From NCBI GenBank assembly GCA_018701215.1, contig JABIWH010000013.1:1-38281 (forward strand): 38,281 bases of DNA, given 5' to 3'. Numbering within the stretch: the stretch's first letter is position 1; each line of letters starts with the position of its first letter. Below the pieces are notes generated by a model, which had not been told where the DNA came from, made no database searches, and saw only the letters and a list, made by a program, of their open reading frames with translations. Source of the DNA: Rhodospirillaceae bacterium. Its GTDB lineage: Bacteria; Pseudomonadota; Alphaproteobacteria; GCA-2731375. Of the stretch, positions 25,228 through 33,451 are shown in pieces. A program made the translations under genes and the position numbers.

Positions 25228-26111
25228 TGCCGGGCCTCCTCGCCACATTGCCTCGCCGCCCGTGCGAGTAATCCCGGCAGTACCCGCCGGCGATAGGATG
25301 CCGTGCCGCGTGCATCATCAATGGGCGACACGGCCCCGGCCAGCGCCTGGCCGGCAGCTGCAAGGGCGTCATCCTCCAGCCGCGCGCCGAGCAACAGGGC
25401 CTCGGCCTCCGGCACCCGCCGTGGCGTGGCTGCCAGTGAACATACGGCGACCCGCGCCGCGCCAACGCTGCCGTCTTCCTGCAAGCTTAAGCGCACGGCA
25501 AGACCGGCGATGGCCACGTCCATGGCGCCCCGCCGGCCCAGTTTGAGGTACACTTCGGCACTGCCCTCGGGCAATGGTTCAAGGTCGATGGTTGTCAGTA
25601 ATTCATCCGCGCGGCGGGCGGTCACACGGCGGTCGATGAAGAATTCATCAAGCGGCAGCCGCCGTTCGCCGCGCATAGAGGCCAGCGTGACATGAGCGTC
25701 GGCGACCAATAACGGCGGGGCCAGGTCCGCCGCCGGCGAGGCATTGCAAATATTACCACCCAAGGTGCCAACCGCCTGGGTCTGCCAGCCGCCGACCAAC
25801 CGGGCCGCGCTTGCCATCGCGGGATGGCGGGCTGCAATCGCTGCATCACCCGCAAGGCCGCGATGCGTGTTAAGCGCGCCGATGGTGGTCCGGCCATGCG
25901 TGGTGATCAAGGACAGCGGTTCGATGCCTTCGATATGGATGATGGCACCAGGTGCGATCTCGCTCTTATTGTAGCGCACCATCACATCGGTGCCGCCGGC
26001 GAGGAGGCAGCCATCCGCGCCCCATTCCGCCAAATATTCCAGCGCTGCGTCAAGGCTTTGTGCACGGCAAAACTGCAAAATTCCCTCCTCCAGCGAATAC
26101 TCCCTAGCCAA
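25224..26111 (-). CDS. Molybdenum hydroxylase FAD-binding subunit (CoxM-type)
   Basis: The medium subunit, up to 295 residues, binds FAD and passes electrons to an acceptor. Both FAD motifs are present: AGGTDVMVRY near residue 38 and TLGGNICNASPAADLAPPL near 115, followed by the CO_deh_flav_C-type domain (EVYLKLGRRGAMDVAIAG). The start is uncertain: TTG 26109-26111 gives the longest form. A TTG at 26076-26078 has GGAGGAGGG four bases upstream and places the protein start where the family normally begins. It is the first of three coupled subunit genes; the thioesterase gene lies 57 bases upstream on the same strand and is probably in the same operon. Confidence 0.92.
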   Translation of the reverse strand: MAREYSLEEGILQFCRAQSLDAALEYLAEWGADGCLLAGGTDVMVRYNKSEIAPGAIIHIEGIEPLSLITTHGRTTIGALNTHRGLAGDAAIAARHPAMASAARLVGGWQTQAVGTLGGNICNASPAADLAPPLLVADAHVTLASMRGERRLPLDEFFIDRRVTARRADELLTTIDLEPLPEGSAEVYLKLGRRGAMDVAIAGLAVRLSLQEDGSVGAARVAVCSLAATPRRVPEAEALLLGARLEDDALAAAGQALAGAVSPIDDARGTASYRRRVLPGLLARAARQCGEEARQ

Positions 26112-26168
26112 ACAAACGCTAGCATGGACGCCGCGCCTGTGCCTAGCGCACCTTTGGCATAGTTGGCC

Positions 26169-27080
26169 TTATTCAATAGGCGGCCATTCGACCATCAGGG
26201 TTTCAGCCTGCGCCCGGATCTCCGGCGGAATGGTCATGGCGCGGCGGGCCTGCAGGTCGAACATACAGGCGATAATGTCGAATGTGGCGACCAGTTCGCC
26301 GCTGCTGTCGTTATGGAAACGATGGCCGATGCGAAAGGTCTTGTCGCCCAGATTGAGCAAACCCGTGCGCAGGCTGTAGATATCGCCTGACGCGATGGGG
26401 TTGAGAAAGCGGATGTCGTATTCCAGCGCCACCCCGCCCCAGTGCTTGGCCAGGGCGATGTCGCGGGTGATGCCCATGCGATGGCGCACCGGGCCGATGC
26501 CGTCGGAAGCGATGGCATAATATTGCTGAAACGACATCTGGCCCCGGCTGTCGCAGTCCCAGGTATTGATCGTGCCCCGGGACGAAACAAAGGTCTCACC
26601 CAGGTTGCCGGCGTAGGCGGGCACGGGGCTGCCGGCGGTGGGCGGGCGCGGCGCGTCGCTATGCTTGCCGGTCAGGTCGGTCATACGTTGGCGGACTTCT
26701 CTCGGCCAGGGCACCGGCTGCTGTGTTTCGCCATCAAGGCCCACGTACTGCATTTCAAAACTGGCCGAGAGGCGGTGGGTCGTGGTGTTTATGATCTCGG
26801 CCAGAATATCGACGCTGTTTTCATCGACCGCCAAAACGGCGGCGCGGATATCGAGGATGTCACCGGCATGCAATTCGCCCAGATAACGGCTATAGGCCTT
26901 CCGGCGCGATAATGTGATGCCGCCTGCGTCGGTTAGGTCCTGATGCAAACCTAGGGCATGGCAAAAATGGCTCATGCCATCCGCCACCTTGGCGCCATAA
27001 AACTGAATATTGAGGTGCCCCATGATGTCGCATTCCCACGGGTTCACCACACCCCGGTATACCGTTACAAACTCACTCAT
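26169..27080 (-). CDS. Double hot-dog acyl-CoA thioesterase family protein
   Basis: The 303-residue cytosolic protein contains two 4HBT-like hot-dog domains in tandem. The first begins VNPWECDIMGHLNIQFYG, matching the thioesterase pattern in which Asp precedes xxGHxN. The second begins NTWDCDSRGQMSFQQYY, where the usual His-Asn is replaced by Gln-Met, so the second site may be inactive or altered. It should hydrolyse an acyl-CoA. The start is ATG 27078-27080. The longer open frame upstream runs through the divergent intergenic region and has no family-like sequence. It heads the operon with the molybdenum hydroxylase and a luciferase-like gene, and is divergent from the ThDP enzyme. Confidence 0.85.
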   Translation of the reverse strand: MSEFVTVYRGVVNPWECDIMGHLNIQFYGAKVADGMSHFCHALGLHQDLTDAGGITLSRRKAYSRYLGELHAGDILDIRAAVLAVDENSVDILAEIINTTTHRLSASFEMQYVGLDGETQQPVPWPREVRQRMTDLTGKHSDAPRPPTAGSPVPAYAGNLGETFVSSRGTINTWDCDSRGQMSFQQYYAIASDGIGPVRHRMGITRDIALAKHWGGVALEYDIRFLNPIASGDIYSLRTGLLNLGDKTFRIGHRFHNDSSGELVATFDIIACMFDLQARRAMTIPPEIRAQAETLMVEWPPIE

Positions 27081-27227
27081 TACGCTAGGCCCTATCTGAT
27101 CATTTATCTGAATATTACTCCGCCCGTCCCGGAATGCTCGTCTGGGCACTCGTTTCCTTGGCGGCCTTGGGCTACAATAAGGCTCCCGGCAAAACCTCAC
27201 CACCTCATATTGCGAGACCTAGCGAAA

Positions 27228-28922
27228 ATGCCCAATAGCTCCAACATGCGTACCGGCGGCCAGATTCTGGTAGATCAACTGAAAATTCATGGCGTCGATA
27301 CCGCCTTCTGCGTGCCGGGGGAAAGTTATCTGGCGGCGCTGGATGCCCTCCACGATGCCCCGGAAATCAGGTTGTTGACCTGCCGGCACGAGGCCAATGC
27401 GGCGAATATGGCCGAGGCCTATGGCAAGCTGACGGGCCAACCCGGCATCTGTTTCGTCACGCGTGGCCCCGGTGCCTGCCACGCGGTGGTGGGGCTGCAT
27501 ACCGCGTTTCAGGATAGTTCGCCGATGGTCCTGTTCGTGGGCCAGGTTGGGCGTTCCATGATGGAGCGGGAAGCCTTTCAGGAAATGGATTTCCGCCGTT
27601 TCTTTGGTCAGGTCAGCAAATGGTCGGCGGAAATTCAAGACCCCGCGCGCATTCCGGAACTGGTCAGCCAGGCCTTTCATGTGGCAACCTCGGGCCGTCC
27701 CGGCCCGGTCGTTCTGTCCTTGCCCGAGGATATGTTGGTTGAATTGGCCGGCGTCGGGGATGCCAGGACCTACCGCAGCGTTCAGGCCCATCCCGGCCCG
27801 GACGACATGGCGCAGCTTCGTACCATGCTGGCGGCGGCGAAACACCCGATCATGATGCTGGGCGGCGGTACCTGGACACCCGGCGCGGTGGCCGATATCA
27901 CCGCCTTTGCCGAGGCCAATGGCCTGCCGGTCTGTTGCGCTTTCCGCAATCAGGACCGTTTCGATAATCATCACGACAATTATGTCGGCGAGGTGGGCAT
28001 CGGCTCCAACCCACCGCTGATCAAGCGTTTGCAAGAGACCGACCTGTTGATCGCGGTCGGGCCGCGCCTGGGCGAGACCACGACCCAAGGCTACAGCCTG
28101 CTGGATATCCCGGTGCCGAAACAGCCCCTGGTCCATATCCACCCCGATGCCGAGGAACTGGGCCGGGTCTATCGGGCCGAATTGCCGATCAATGCGGGCA
28201 TGGCCGCCTTCGCCGCTGCCGCCAGGGCGCTGGAGCCGGTGGATGGTGCCGCCTGGGCCGACGATCTGGTAACTGCGCGCCAGGACTATCTGGACTATGT
28301 GGAGATCGAGCCGACCCTGGGTGATCTGGACTTGGCGGATGTCCTGCGCGTGCTGCGTGAACGTCTGCCCAAGGACAGCCTGGTGGCCAATGACGCGGGT
28401 AACTTCGCCGGCTGGGCGCATCGTTATCTGCCATTCTCGACCTATCCCAGCCAAGTCGGGCCGACCAACGGCGCCATGGGTTACGGCGTACCGGCGGCCC
28501 TGGTCGCCGCCCTGGTTTTCCCGGAGCGCACCACGGTCAGTTTCGTCGGCGACGGCGGTTTCCTGATGGCCGGCAATGAATTGGCCACGGCCCTGCAGTA
28601 TGACCTGAAACCAATCTATCTGGTTATCAACAACGGCATGTTCGGCACCATTCGGATGCATCAGGAGCGGGAGTATCCGGGCCGCGAAGTGGCGACGGAA
28701 CTGCAGAACCCCGATTTCGCCGCCTACGCGCAATCTTTCGGCGCCCACGGCGAGATTGTCGAGCGTAGCGAGGATTTCGCCGCCGCGCTTGATCGGGCGC
28801 TGGCAGCCGATAAGGTGGCGGTGCTGGAACTGCGCACTGATCCAGAGGCGATCACCTCGAAGACCACATTGACGGCGATCCGAGAGGCGGCGGTTGCCAA
28901 GCAGCGAGGAAAATCAGGATGA
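27228..28922 (+). CDS. Thiamine-diphosphate enzyme, acetolactate-synthase-like
   Basis: The 564-residue ThDP-dependent enzyme acts on a 2-keto acid or related compound. The N-terminal pyrimidine-binding domain has the catalytic Glu in CRHEANAANMAEAYGKLTG, then FVTRGPGACHAVVGLHTAF and AFQEMDF. The central domain and the C-terminal pyrophosphate domain follow, with the ThDP/Mg motif GDGGFLMAGN ending in INNGMFGT. The architecture is that of acetolactate synthase large subunits, but no ilvN is adjacent and the context is catabolic, so it is probably a decarboxylase, lyase or related enzyme. The start is ATG 27228. The next gene overlaps by ATGA. Confidence 0.88.
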   Translation: MPNSSNMRTGGQILVDQLKIHGVDTAFCVPGESYLAALDALHDAPEIRLLTCRHEANAANMAEAYGKLTGQPGICFVTRGPGACHAVVGLHTAFQDSSPMVLFVGQVGRSMMEREAFQEMDFRRFFGQVSKWSAEIQDPARIPELVSQAFHVATSGRPGPVVLSLPEDMLVELAGVGDARTYRSVQAHPGPDDMAQLRTMLAAAKHPIMMLGGGTWTPGAVADITAFAEANGLPVCCAFRNQDRFDNHHDNYVGEVGIGSNPPLIKRLQETDLLIAVGPRLGETTTQGYSLLDIPVPKQPLVHIHPDAEELGRVYRAELPINAGMAAFAAAARALEPVDGAAWADDLVTARQDYLDYVEIEPTLGDLDLADVLRVLRERLPKDSLVANDAGNFAGWAHRYLPFSTYPSQVGPTNGAMGYGVPAALVAALVFPERTTVSFVGDGGFLMAGNELATALQYDLKPIYLVINNGMFGTIRMHQEREYPGREVATELQNPDFAAYAQSFGAHGEIVERSEDFAAALDRALAADKVAVLELRTDPEAITSKTTLTAIREAAVAKQRGKSG

Positions 28923-29743
28923 GCGAACTGCAGGGCAAGGCCGCGATCGTCACCGGCTCGGGCCGGGGTATTGGCCGCTCGATCGCGATACGTCTGGCCA
29001 AGGCCGGGGCGACGGTGGTGGTCAACGATCTGGATGACGAACCGGCAGCGGAAACCATTGATCTAATCGTGAATGCGGGGGGCCGCGCCATTGCCTGCAA
29101 CGGCGATGTGGCGGCGCCTGATTTTGGCGAGCGGATCGTCGATGCCGCCCTTGACGGCCTGGGCGGCTTGGACATCATCGTCAACAACGCGGGCTATATC
29201 TGGAATACCACGATCCAACGCAACACGGATGAACAATGGCAGGCCATGCTGGATGTTCATGCCACGGCGCCATTTCGGATATTGCGCGCGGCCAGTGAAC
29301 ATTTTCGCAGCACCGCCAAACGGGAAATCGCCGAAGGCAAGCTGGTGCAGCGCAAGGTGGTGAATATTTCCTCCGTCTCCGGCGTCGACGGCTCCGCCAC
29401 CCAAGTGGCCTATTCCGCTGGCAAGATGGCCGTGGTGGGCATGACCAAGACCCTGTCCAAGGAATGGGGCCGTTATGGCGTCAACGTCAACGCCGTGGCC
29501 TTTGGCTTTATCGAAACCCGCCTGACCCAGGAATTCGAAGGGCAGCCGGCGGAGATCGAAGTGCACGGACGGCAATTCAAGGTTGGCTTTCCCAGCGACA
29601 TGGCCAAGGTAAAATACGAAGGCATCTCGTTGGGCCGGGCCGGCCGGGTTGAGGAGGCCGCCGGCGCGGTCTATCTGTTGTGCCTGCCGGAATCGGATTT
29701 TATCACCGGTCAGGTTCTGATCTGTGATGGCGGTAAAATATAG
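28919..29743 (+). CDS. Short-chain dehydrogenase/reductase (SDR)
   Basis: The 274-residue Rossmann-fold oxidoreductase has the cofactor motif TGSGRGIG (12-19), the structural NNAG (89-92), and the catalytic Ser152, Tyr165 and Lys169 (YSAGK). Asp37 at the end of the second strand (NDLDD) suggests NAD(H) preference. A roughly 15-residue helical insertion before the active Ser (STAKREIAEGKLVQRK) is longer than in FabG. The start overlaps the stop of the ThDP enzyme by ATGA, so the two are coupled and likely act in sequence, for example reducing or oxidising a hydroxyketone product. Substrate unknown. Confidence 0.9.
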   Translation: MSELQGKAAIVTGSGRGIGRSIAIRLAKAGATVVVNDLDDEPAAETIDLIVNAGGRAIACNGDVAAPDFGERIVDAALDGLGGLDIIVNNAGYIWNTTIQRNTDEQWQAMLDVHATAPFRILRAASEHFRSTAKREIAEGKLVQRKVVNISSVSGVDGSATQVAYSAGKMAVVGMTKTLSKEWGRYGVNVNAVAFGFIETRLTQEFEGQPAEIEVHGRQFKVGFPSDMAKVKYEGISLGRAGRVEEAAGAVYLLCLPESDFITGQVLICDGGKI

Positions 29744-29754
29744 GAGCTGCAAGG

Positions 29755-30387
29755 TTGGCCAGCGAAGAACAAGACGGGCGCCTGCATGCGCCGGCGGTGG
29801 AGCGGAACCGAGAGCCAATCCTGGCGGTGCTGCGCACGGTCATGCCAACGCCGGGCACGATCCTGGAAATCGCCTCTGGCAGCGGCCAGCATGCGGCTTG
29901 GTTCGCACCGGAATTTCCCGGGCACCGCTGGGCGCCCTCGGATGTCGACCCGGACAATCTCTCCAGCATTGATGCCTGGTGCCGGCAAGAGGGCGCGGTC
30001 AACGTCATAGCCCCCCGGGTGCTTGATGCCAGTGCGGAAAATTGGCCGGTCACCGACCTGGAGGCGGATCTGATCGCCATGCTAAGCGTTAACATGATCC
30101 ACATCTCGCCCTGGGCGGCTGGCCTTGGCTTGCTGGCGGCTGCCGGCCGACTGTTGCCGGACAATGGCATCCTGTTTCTCTACGGGCCGTTCTTGCGCGA
30201 TGGCCAGCCCGCAACCGATAGCGATGCTGAATTCGACCGATCATTGCAGGCGCGGGATCCGTCCTGGGGACTGCGTGATCTGGATCAGGTGGTCGCCGCG
30301 GCAAATGCGCAGGGTTTGGTATTGTCGCAACAGCTGGCCATGCCGGTGGGCAATCTGTCTTTGATATTCCGGCCGGAACCGCGCTAG
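29755..30387 (+). CDS. DUF938 family SAM-dependent methyltransferase-like protein
   Basis: The 210-residue protein has the methyltransferase motif I ILEIASGSGQHAAWFA followed by an acidic strand end (WAPSDVDPD). It also carries the DUF938 hallmarks: an N-terminal PAVERNREPIL, NMIHISPWAA and LFLYGPFLRDG. A methyl-transfer function is predicted from the fold; the substrate is unknown. The start is TTG 29755-29757, chosen because AGGAG lies seven bases upstream and the family normally starts there. It follows the SDR gene by 11 bases and probably belongs to the same transcript. It is convergent with phaR, 12 bases away. Confidence 0.85.
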   Translation: MASEEQDGRLHAPAVERNREPILAVLRTVMPTPGTILEIASGSGQHAAWFAPEFPGHRWAPSDVDPDNLSSIDAWCRQEGAVNVIAPRVLDASAENWPVTDLEADLIAMLSVNMIHISPWAAGLGLLAAAGRLLPDNGILFLYGPFLRDGQPATDSDAEFDRSLQARDPSWGLRDLDQVVAAANAQGLVLSQQLAMPVGNLSLIFRPEPR

Positions 30388-30399
30388 CGGCGACATGCA

Positions 30400-31044
30400 C
30401 TAGCTTTTATTCGACAGATTATCCAGCTGTTGCTGCATCTGTGCCAATTGCCGACGCAAAAGATCTAATTCCTCGCTGCCGGCACCACCGCCGCCACCAA
30501 CGCTGTCGCCACGATTATTCTCCGCCATTGGTTCCGGTGCCGCCGGCTGGCTTGGCGGCGGCGCATTGTTGCCGGCGTTCCCCGCGAACGGCGTGAACAT
30601 GCCCATGGCCTGCTGGAACATCGCCATGTTCTGACGGCCCATTTCCTCAATCTGGCGAAACGGGTTGGCCCCGCCCATGTTCTCGCTTAGATGTTGGCGG
30701 ATCTGGTCCTGGTTTTGGGCAAAGGCGGACATGGTACTTTCCAGATAGCCCGGTACCATGGTCTCCAGGCTGTCGCCGTAAAATCCGATCAATTGCCGGA
30801 GAAAGGAAATAGGCAACAGATTTTGCCCCTTGCTTTCTTCCTCGAAAATGATTTGCGTCAGCACCGAGCGTGTGATGTCCGTGCCCGATTTAGCATCCTG
30901 GACCACAAAATCCTGGCCGTTCTTGACCATGGCGCACAAGGTATCCAGGGTCACGTAACTGGACGTAGCCGTATTATACAGCCGCCGGTTGGCGTATTTC
31001 TTAATGACGATGGTGTCTTCGGAACTGTTTGACTTCTCAACCAT
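30400..31044 (-). CDS. phaR: Polyhydroxyalkanoate synthesis repressor PhaR
   Basis: The 214-residue regulator binds DNA and PHB granules and represses phasin and its own gene in alphaproteobacteria. The N-terminal domain has the family signature IVIKKYANRRLYNTATSSY followed by FVVQDAKSGTDITRSVL. The middle domain contains LLPISFLRQLIGFYGDSL. A Met/Gln-rich helix (GRQNMAMFQQAMGMFTPF), a Pro/Ala linker and a C-terminal coiled coil (LDLLRRQLAQMQQQLDNL) complete it. The start is ATG 31042-31044 with GAGG upstream; the longer frame has no support. It is divergent from the PhaC-like and phaB genes, which fits a local PHB regulatory module. Confidence 0.93.
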   Translation of the reverse strand: MVEKSNSSEDTIVIKKYANRRLYNTATSSYVTLDTLCAMVKNGQDFVVQDAKSGTDITRSVLTQIIFEEESKGQNLLPISFLRQLIGFYGDSLETMVPGYLESTMSAFAQNQDQIRQHLSENMGGANPFRQIEEMGRQNMAMFQQAMGMFTPFAGNAGNNAPPPSQPAAPEPMAENNRGDSVGGGGGAGSEELDLLRRQLAQMQQQLDNLSNKS

Positions 31045-31133
31045 GCCTGCCTCACCGAATCCGCCGCAACAAACCCACATGGATTGCATTCTTCGACGGC
31101 AAAGGTAAACGAAGGCCTAATATGACGCGCCGA

Positions 31134-31168
31134 TGTTGCAGCGCGCAAGAAAATTGTTGCAACGCGGC
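31134..31168. promoter_or_regulatory. Candidate PhaR operator
   Basis: The divergent region between phaR and the PHB genes contains TGTTGCAGCGCGC (31134-31146) and TGTTGCAACGCGGC (31155-31168), direct repeats spaced 21 bases, or two helical turns. The first also forms TTGC-N5-GCAA and the second contains the palindrome TTGCAA. TGC/GCA-rich sites are known for PhaR in other species. The assignment is inferred from position and sequence only. Confidence 0.4.
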
Positions 31169-31227
31169 ATTGCCTCGATTTTGCTCTTGGTCTGGCCGCT
31201 GCCGTCCCGCGGCACTATAATAATTCA

Positions 31228-31602
31228 ATGGAACAGTCTGAATTGACCGCGCTGGCCCGGCGCTATCTGGATTTGTGGGAGCAACAAATTGCTGCCGGGG
31301 AGACCAATGCGGCGGGCGGCGCGGCGGCGGAGGCCGCCAGGATCATGGCTCAGGTAATGTCAGGCGAATGGCAGCCGGGGCAGGGGGGGCGAAAAGGTGA
31401 TGGAAACGATGTCTCGCCAAACAATGCCGCATATGGATCCCCGTTGGGGTCCGCGGCCGCTGAGCCTGCATCTGTCGACGGCAATGGCGGGGATGATGAG
31501 TTCGCTCGCCGCCTTGCCCAGTGCGCGGAACGGCTCGCTGCCCTGGCCGCCGGAGCTGGCGGCGGCGGCGGCGGAACTGACGGCGGCGCTAAAGCAAAGT
31601 GA
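31228..31602 (+). CDS. Small acidic protein, possible PHA synthase partner
   Basis: The 124-residue protein begins with an amphipathic helix (LTALARRYLDLWEQQIAA) and ends with a second helix (DDEFARRLAQCAERLAALAAG), joined by a Gly/Asn-rich linker. It is not a recognised family, though the arrangement recalls small helical partners (PhaE- or phasin-like) of PHA synthases. The first 170 bases overlap nothing, and the gene is in the same run as the PhaC-like gene. Its last 200 bases overlap that gene in another frame, so one of the two may be shorter than drawn. No strong Shine-Dalgarno precedes ATG 31228. Confidence 0.5.
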   Translation: MEQSELTALARRYLDLWEQQIAAGETNAAGGAAAEAARIMAQVMSGEWQPGQGGRKGDGNDVSPNNAAYGSPLGSAAAEPASVDGNGGDDEFARRLAQCAERLAALAAGAGGGGGGTDGGAKAK

Positions 31603-32644
31603 ACCAGACGCGCTGTTTCAGGCCGTTGCCGCCGAGTGCCAAACCAGGTTGAGCACCATGCTGGCCGGCGTGCAGACCTATCAAGCGGCGGTTCGTGCCG
31701 ACGATCGGGCTTGGGTCAAGGGCCGTGAAGTCTGGCGCCAGGGAACGACCCGGCTGTTGGATTACGGAGGCGTAGGCCGGCCGGTTCTATTCGTACCTTC
31801 TTTGGTGAACGGCGCCCATGTGCTGGACTTGACGCCGGATCGCGGAATGCTGGGCTGGCTGCGGGATCAAGGGCATCGGCCATTTCTGGTGGACTGGCGC
31901 GCGCCGGGCGATGATGAGCTGGCGTTTTCCTTAAGCGACTATATCAGCCGTTTGCGTGATGCGCTTGATGTGCTCAAGGACAAGGCGGAGCAACAGCCGG
32001 CCTTGGTGGGATATTGCATGGGCGGCGATCTGGCCCTGGCCCTGGCGCAACAACGCCAGGGCGATATTGCCGGCTTGGCGCTGCTTGCAACGCCATGGGA
32101 TTTTACGGCAGGCGGACAGCAATGGCCCGCGATTGAAGCATTGATGCCAGGTTTGGATAGCATACTGCAAGGTTTCGGCGCCTTGCCTGTGGATGTTCTG
32201 CAGGCCTTGTTCGCGGCCCTGGATCCTGGCTTGGCACAGCGCAAATTTTGCCATTTCGCGACGCTGGACCCTGAAAGTGACGAGGCGGCGCACTTCGTGG
32301 CTCTGGAAGACTGGGTCAACGACGGTGTGCCCTTGGCCGCCGAGGCCGCGCGTGATTGTCTGTTGGGCTGGTACGGCAACAACAGTACGGTGCGGGGCGA
32401 ATGGCTGATCGATGGCCAGGCGGTGGACCCCGGCTGCCTGCGCCTGCCCGTGCTGGTGGCGATCCCGGAGAACGACCGCATCGTGCCCGCTGCCTCGGCC
32501 CAGGCCCTGGCGGATGCCATCCCTCAGGCAAAGGTTATCAGACCGTCGGCGGGGCATATCGGCATGGTGGTCGGCCGACGCGGCAAAAGCGGCCTGTGGC
32601 AGCCGTTATCTGAGTGGCTGAGTGGGTTGTCGCCACAAACTTGA
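31400..32644 (+). CDS. PhaC-like polyhydroxyalkanoate synthase / alpha-beta hydrolase
   Basis: The protein of about 414 residues has an alpha/beta-hydrolase core with a lipase-like box GYCMGG, in which Cys (about residue 206) replaces Ser. This is the hallmark of PHA synthases. The Asp of ENDRIVP and the His of SAGHIGMVVG complete the triad. VPSLVNGAHVLDL and FLVDWRAPGDDE are also typical of the short PhaC-like branch. It should polymerise or transfer hydroxyacyl groups from CoA. The start is uncertain: GTG 31397, ATG 31400 or ATG 31409 all follow AAAAGG. The N-terminal part (GPRPLSLHLSTAM) looks genuine, giving a 200-base overlap with the upstream ORF. phaB follows after 84 bases. Confidence 0.85.
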   Translation: METMSRQTMPHMDPRWGPRPLSLHLSTAMAGMMSSLAALPSARNGSLPWPPELAAAAAELTAALKQSEPDALFQAVAAECQTRLSTMLAGVQTYQAAVRADDRAWVKGREVWRQGTTRLLDYGGVGRPVLFVPSLVNGAHVLDLTPDRGMLGWLRDQGHRPFLVDWRAPGDDELAFSLSDYISRLRDALDVLKDKAEQQPALVGYCMGGDLALALAQQRQGDIAGLALLATPWDFTAGGQQWPAIEALMPGLDSILQGFGALPVDVLQALFAALDPGLAQRKFCHFATLDPESDEAAHFVALEDWVNDGVPLAAEAARDCLLGWYGNNSTVRGEWLIDGQAVDPGCLRLPVLVAIPENDRIVPAASAQALADAIPQAKVIRPSAGHIGMVVGRRGKSGLWQPLSEWLSGLSPQT

Positions 32645-32728
32645 TACGGACTGGCCGGAGCATGACATAATGCGGTGAAGTATCCATGGCCTGGATAATT
32701 GCAACAAGAACAGTTGGAGGGCGGACTA

Positions 32729-33451
32729 ATGAGCAGAGTGGCATTGGTTACCGGCGGTACCCGGGGCATTGGCCGGGGGATTTGTGAAGCCTTGAAAGAG
32801 GCCGGCTACACGGTCGCGGCGAATTATGCCGGCAATGACGAGGCGGCGGCGCAATTTACGGAAGAGACCGGCATTCCGGCCTACAAATTCAGCGTTGCCG
32901 ATTTTCCGGCCTGCCAGGATGGCGTGGCGGCGGTGGCGGCGGATCTTGGTGATGTCGAGGTGCTGATCAACAATGCCGGTATCACCCGTGACGGCACCTT
33001 GATGAATATGAGCCACGACGACTGGACCATGGTCGTGCGTACCAATCTGGGTGGCTGCTTTAACATGTGCAAGCCGGTTTTTCCCGCCATGCGCGACAAC
33101 CGCTTCGGCCGCATCGTCAACATCGGCTCGATCAATGGCCAGGCCGGCCAATACGGCCAGGTCAACTATGCCGCCGCGAAATCCGGCATCCATGGCTTTA
33201 CCAAGGCCCTGGCCCAGGAAGGCGCACGCTATAACATCACCGTAAACGCCATCGCGCCGGGCTATGTGGATACGGACATGGTGGCGGCGGTGCCGGACAA
33301 TGTGCTGGAAAAGATTGTCGCGAAGATCCCCGTGGGCCGTTTGGGCCATGCCGACGAGATCGCCCGCGCCGTGATGTTCCTGATTGCCGATAGCGCGACC
33401 TTCGTCACCGGTTCGACCATGTCCATCAACGGCGGCCAGCATATGTATTGA
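32729..33451 (+). CDS. phaB: Acetoacetyl-CoA reductase
   Basis: The 240-residue NADPH-dependent SDR makes (R)-3-hydroxybutyryl-CoA, the PHB monomer. It has VTGGTRGIGRGI (7-18), NNAGITRDGT (81-90), and the catalytic Ser134, Tyr147 and Lys151 (INGQAGQYGQVNYAAAK, typical of PhaB rather than FabG). The C-terminus TGSTMSINGGQHMY is also characteristic of PhaB. The start is ATG 32729, with GGAGGG ten bases upstream. It sits with the PhaC-like gene and near phaR, so it supplies monomer for that enzyme. No phaA (thiolase) is in the window. The next gene starts within its stop codon. Confidence 0.93.
   Translation: MSRVALVTGGTRGIGRGICEALKEAGYTVAANYAGNDEAAAQFTEETGIPAYKFSVADFPACQDGVAAVAADLGDVEVLINNAGITRDGTLMNMSHDDWTMVVRTNLGGCFNMCKPVFPAMRDNRFGRIVNIGSINGQAGQYGQVNYAAAKSGIHGFTKALAQEGARYNITVNAIAPGYVDTDMVAAVPDNVLEKIVAKIPVGRLGHADEIARAVMFLIADSATFVTGSTMSINGGQHMY

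Noticed and set aside
27219..28748. 509-residue minus-strand open frame
   Set aside because: Antisense to the ThDP enzyme; no domain or ribosome-binding site.
27228..28922. Biosynthetic acetolactate synthase (ilvB)
   Set aside because: No ilvN small subunit is adjacent, an SDR is coupled instead, and RGPGACH differs from the usual ALS motif. The assignment is kept general.
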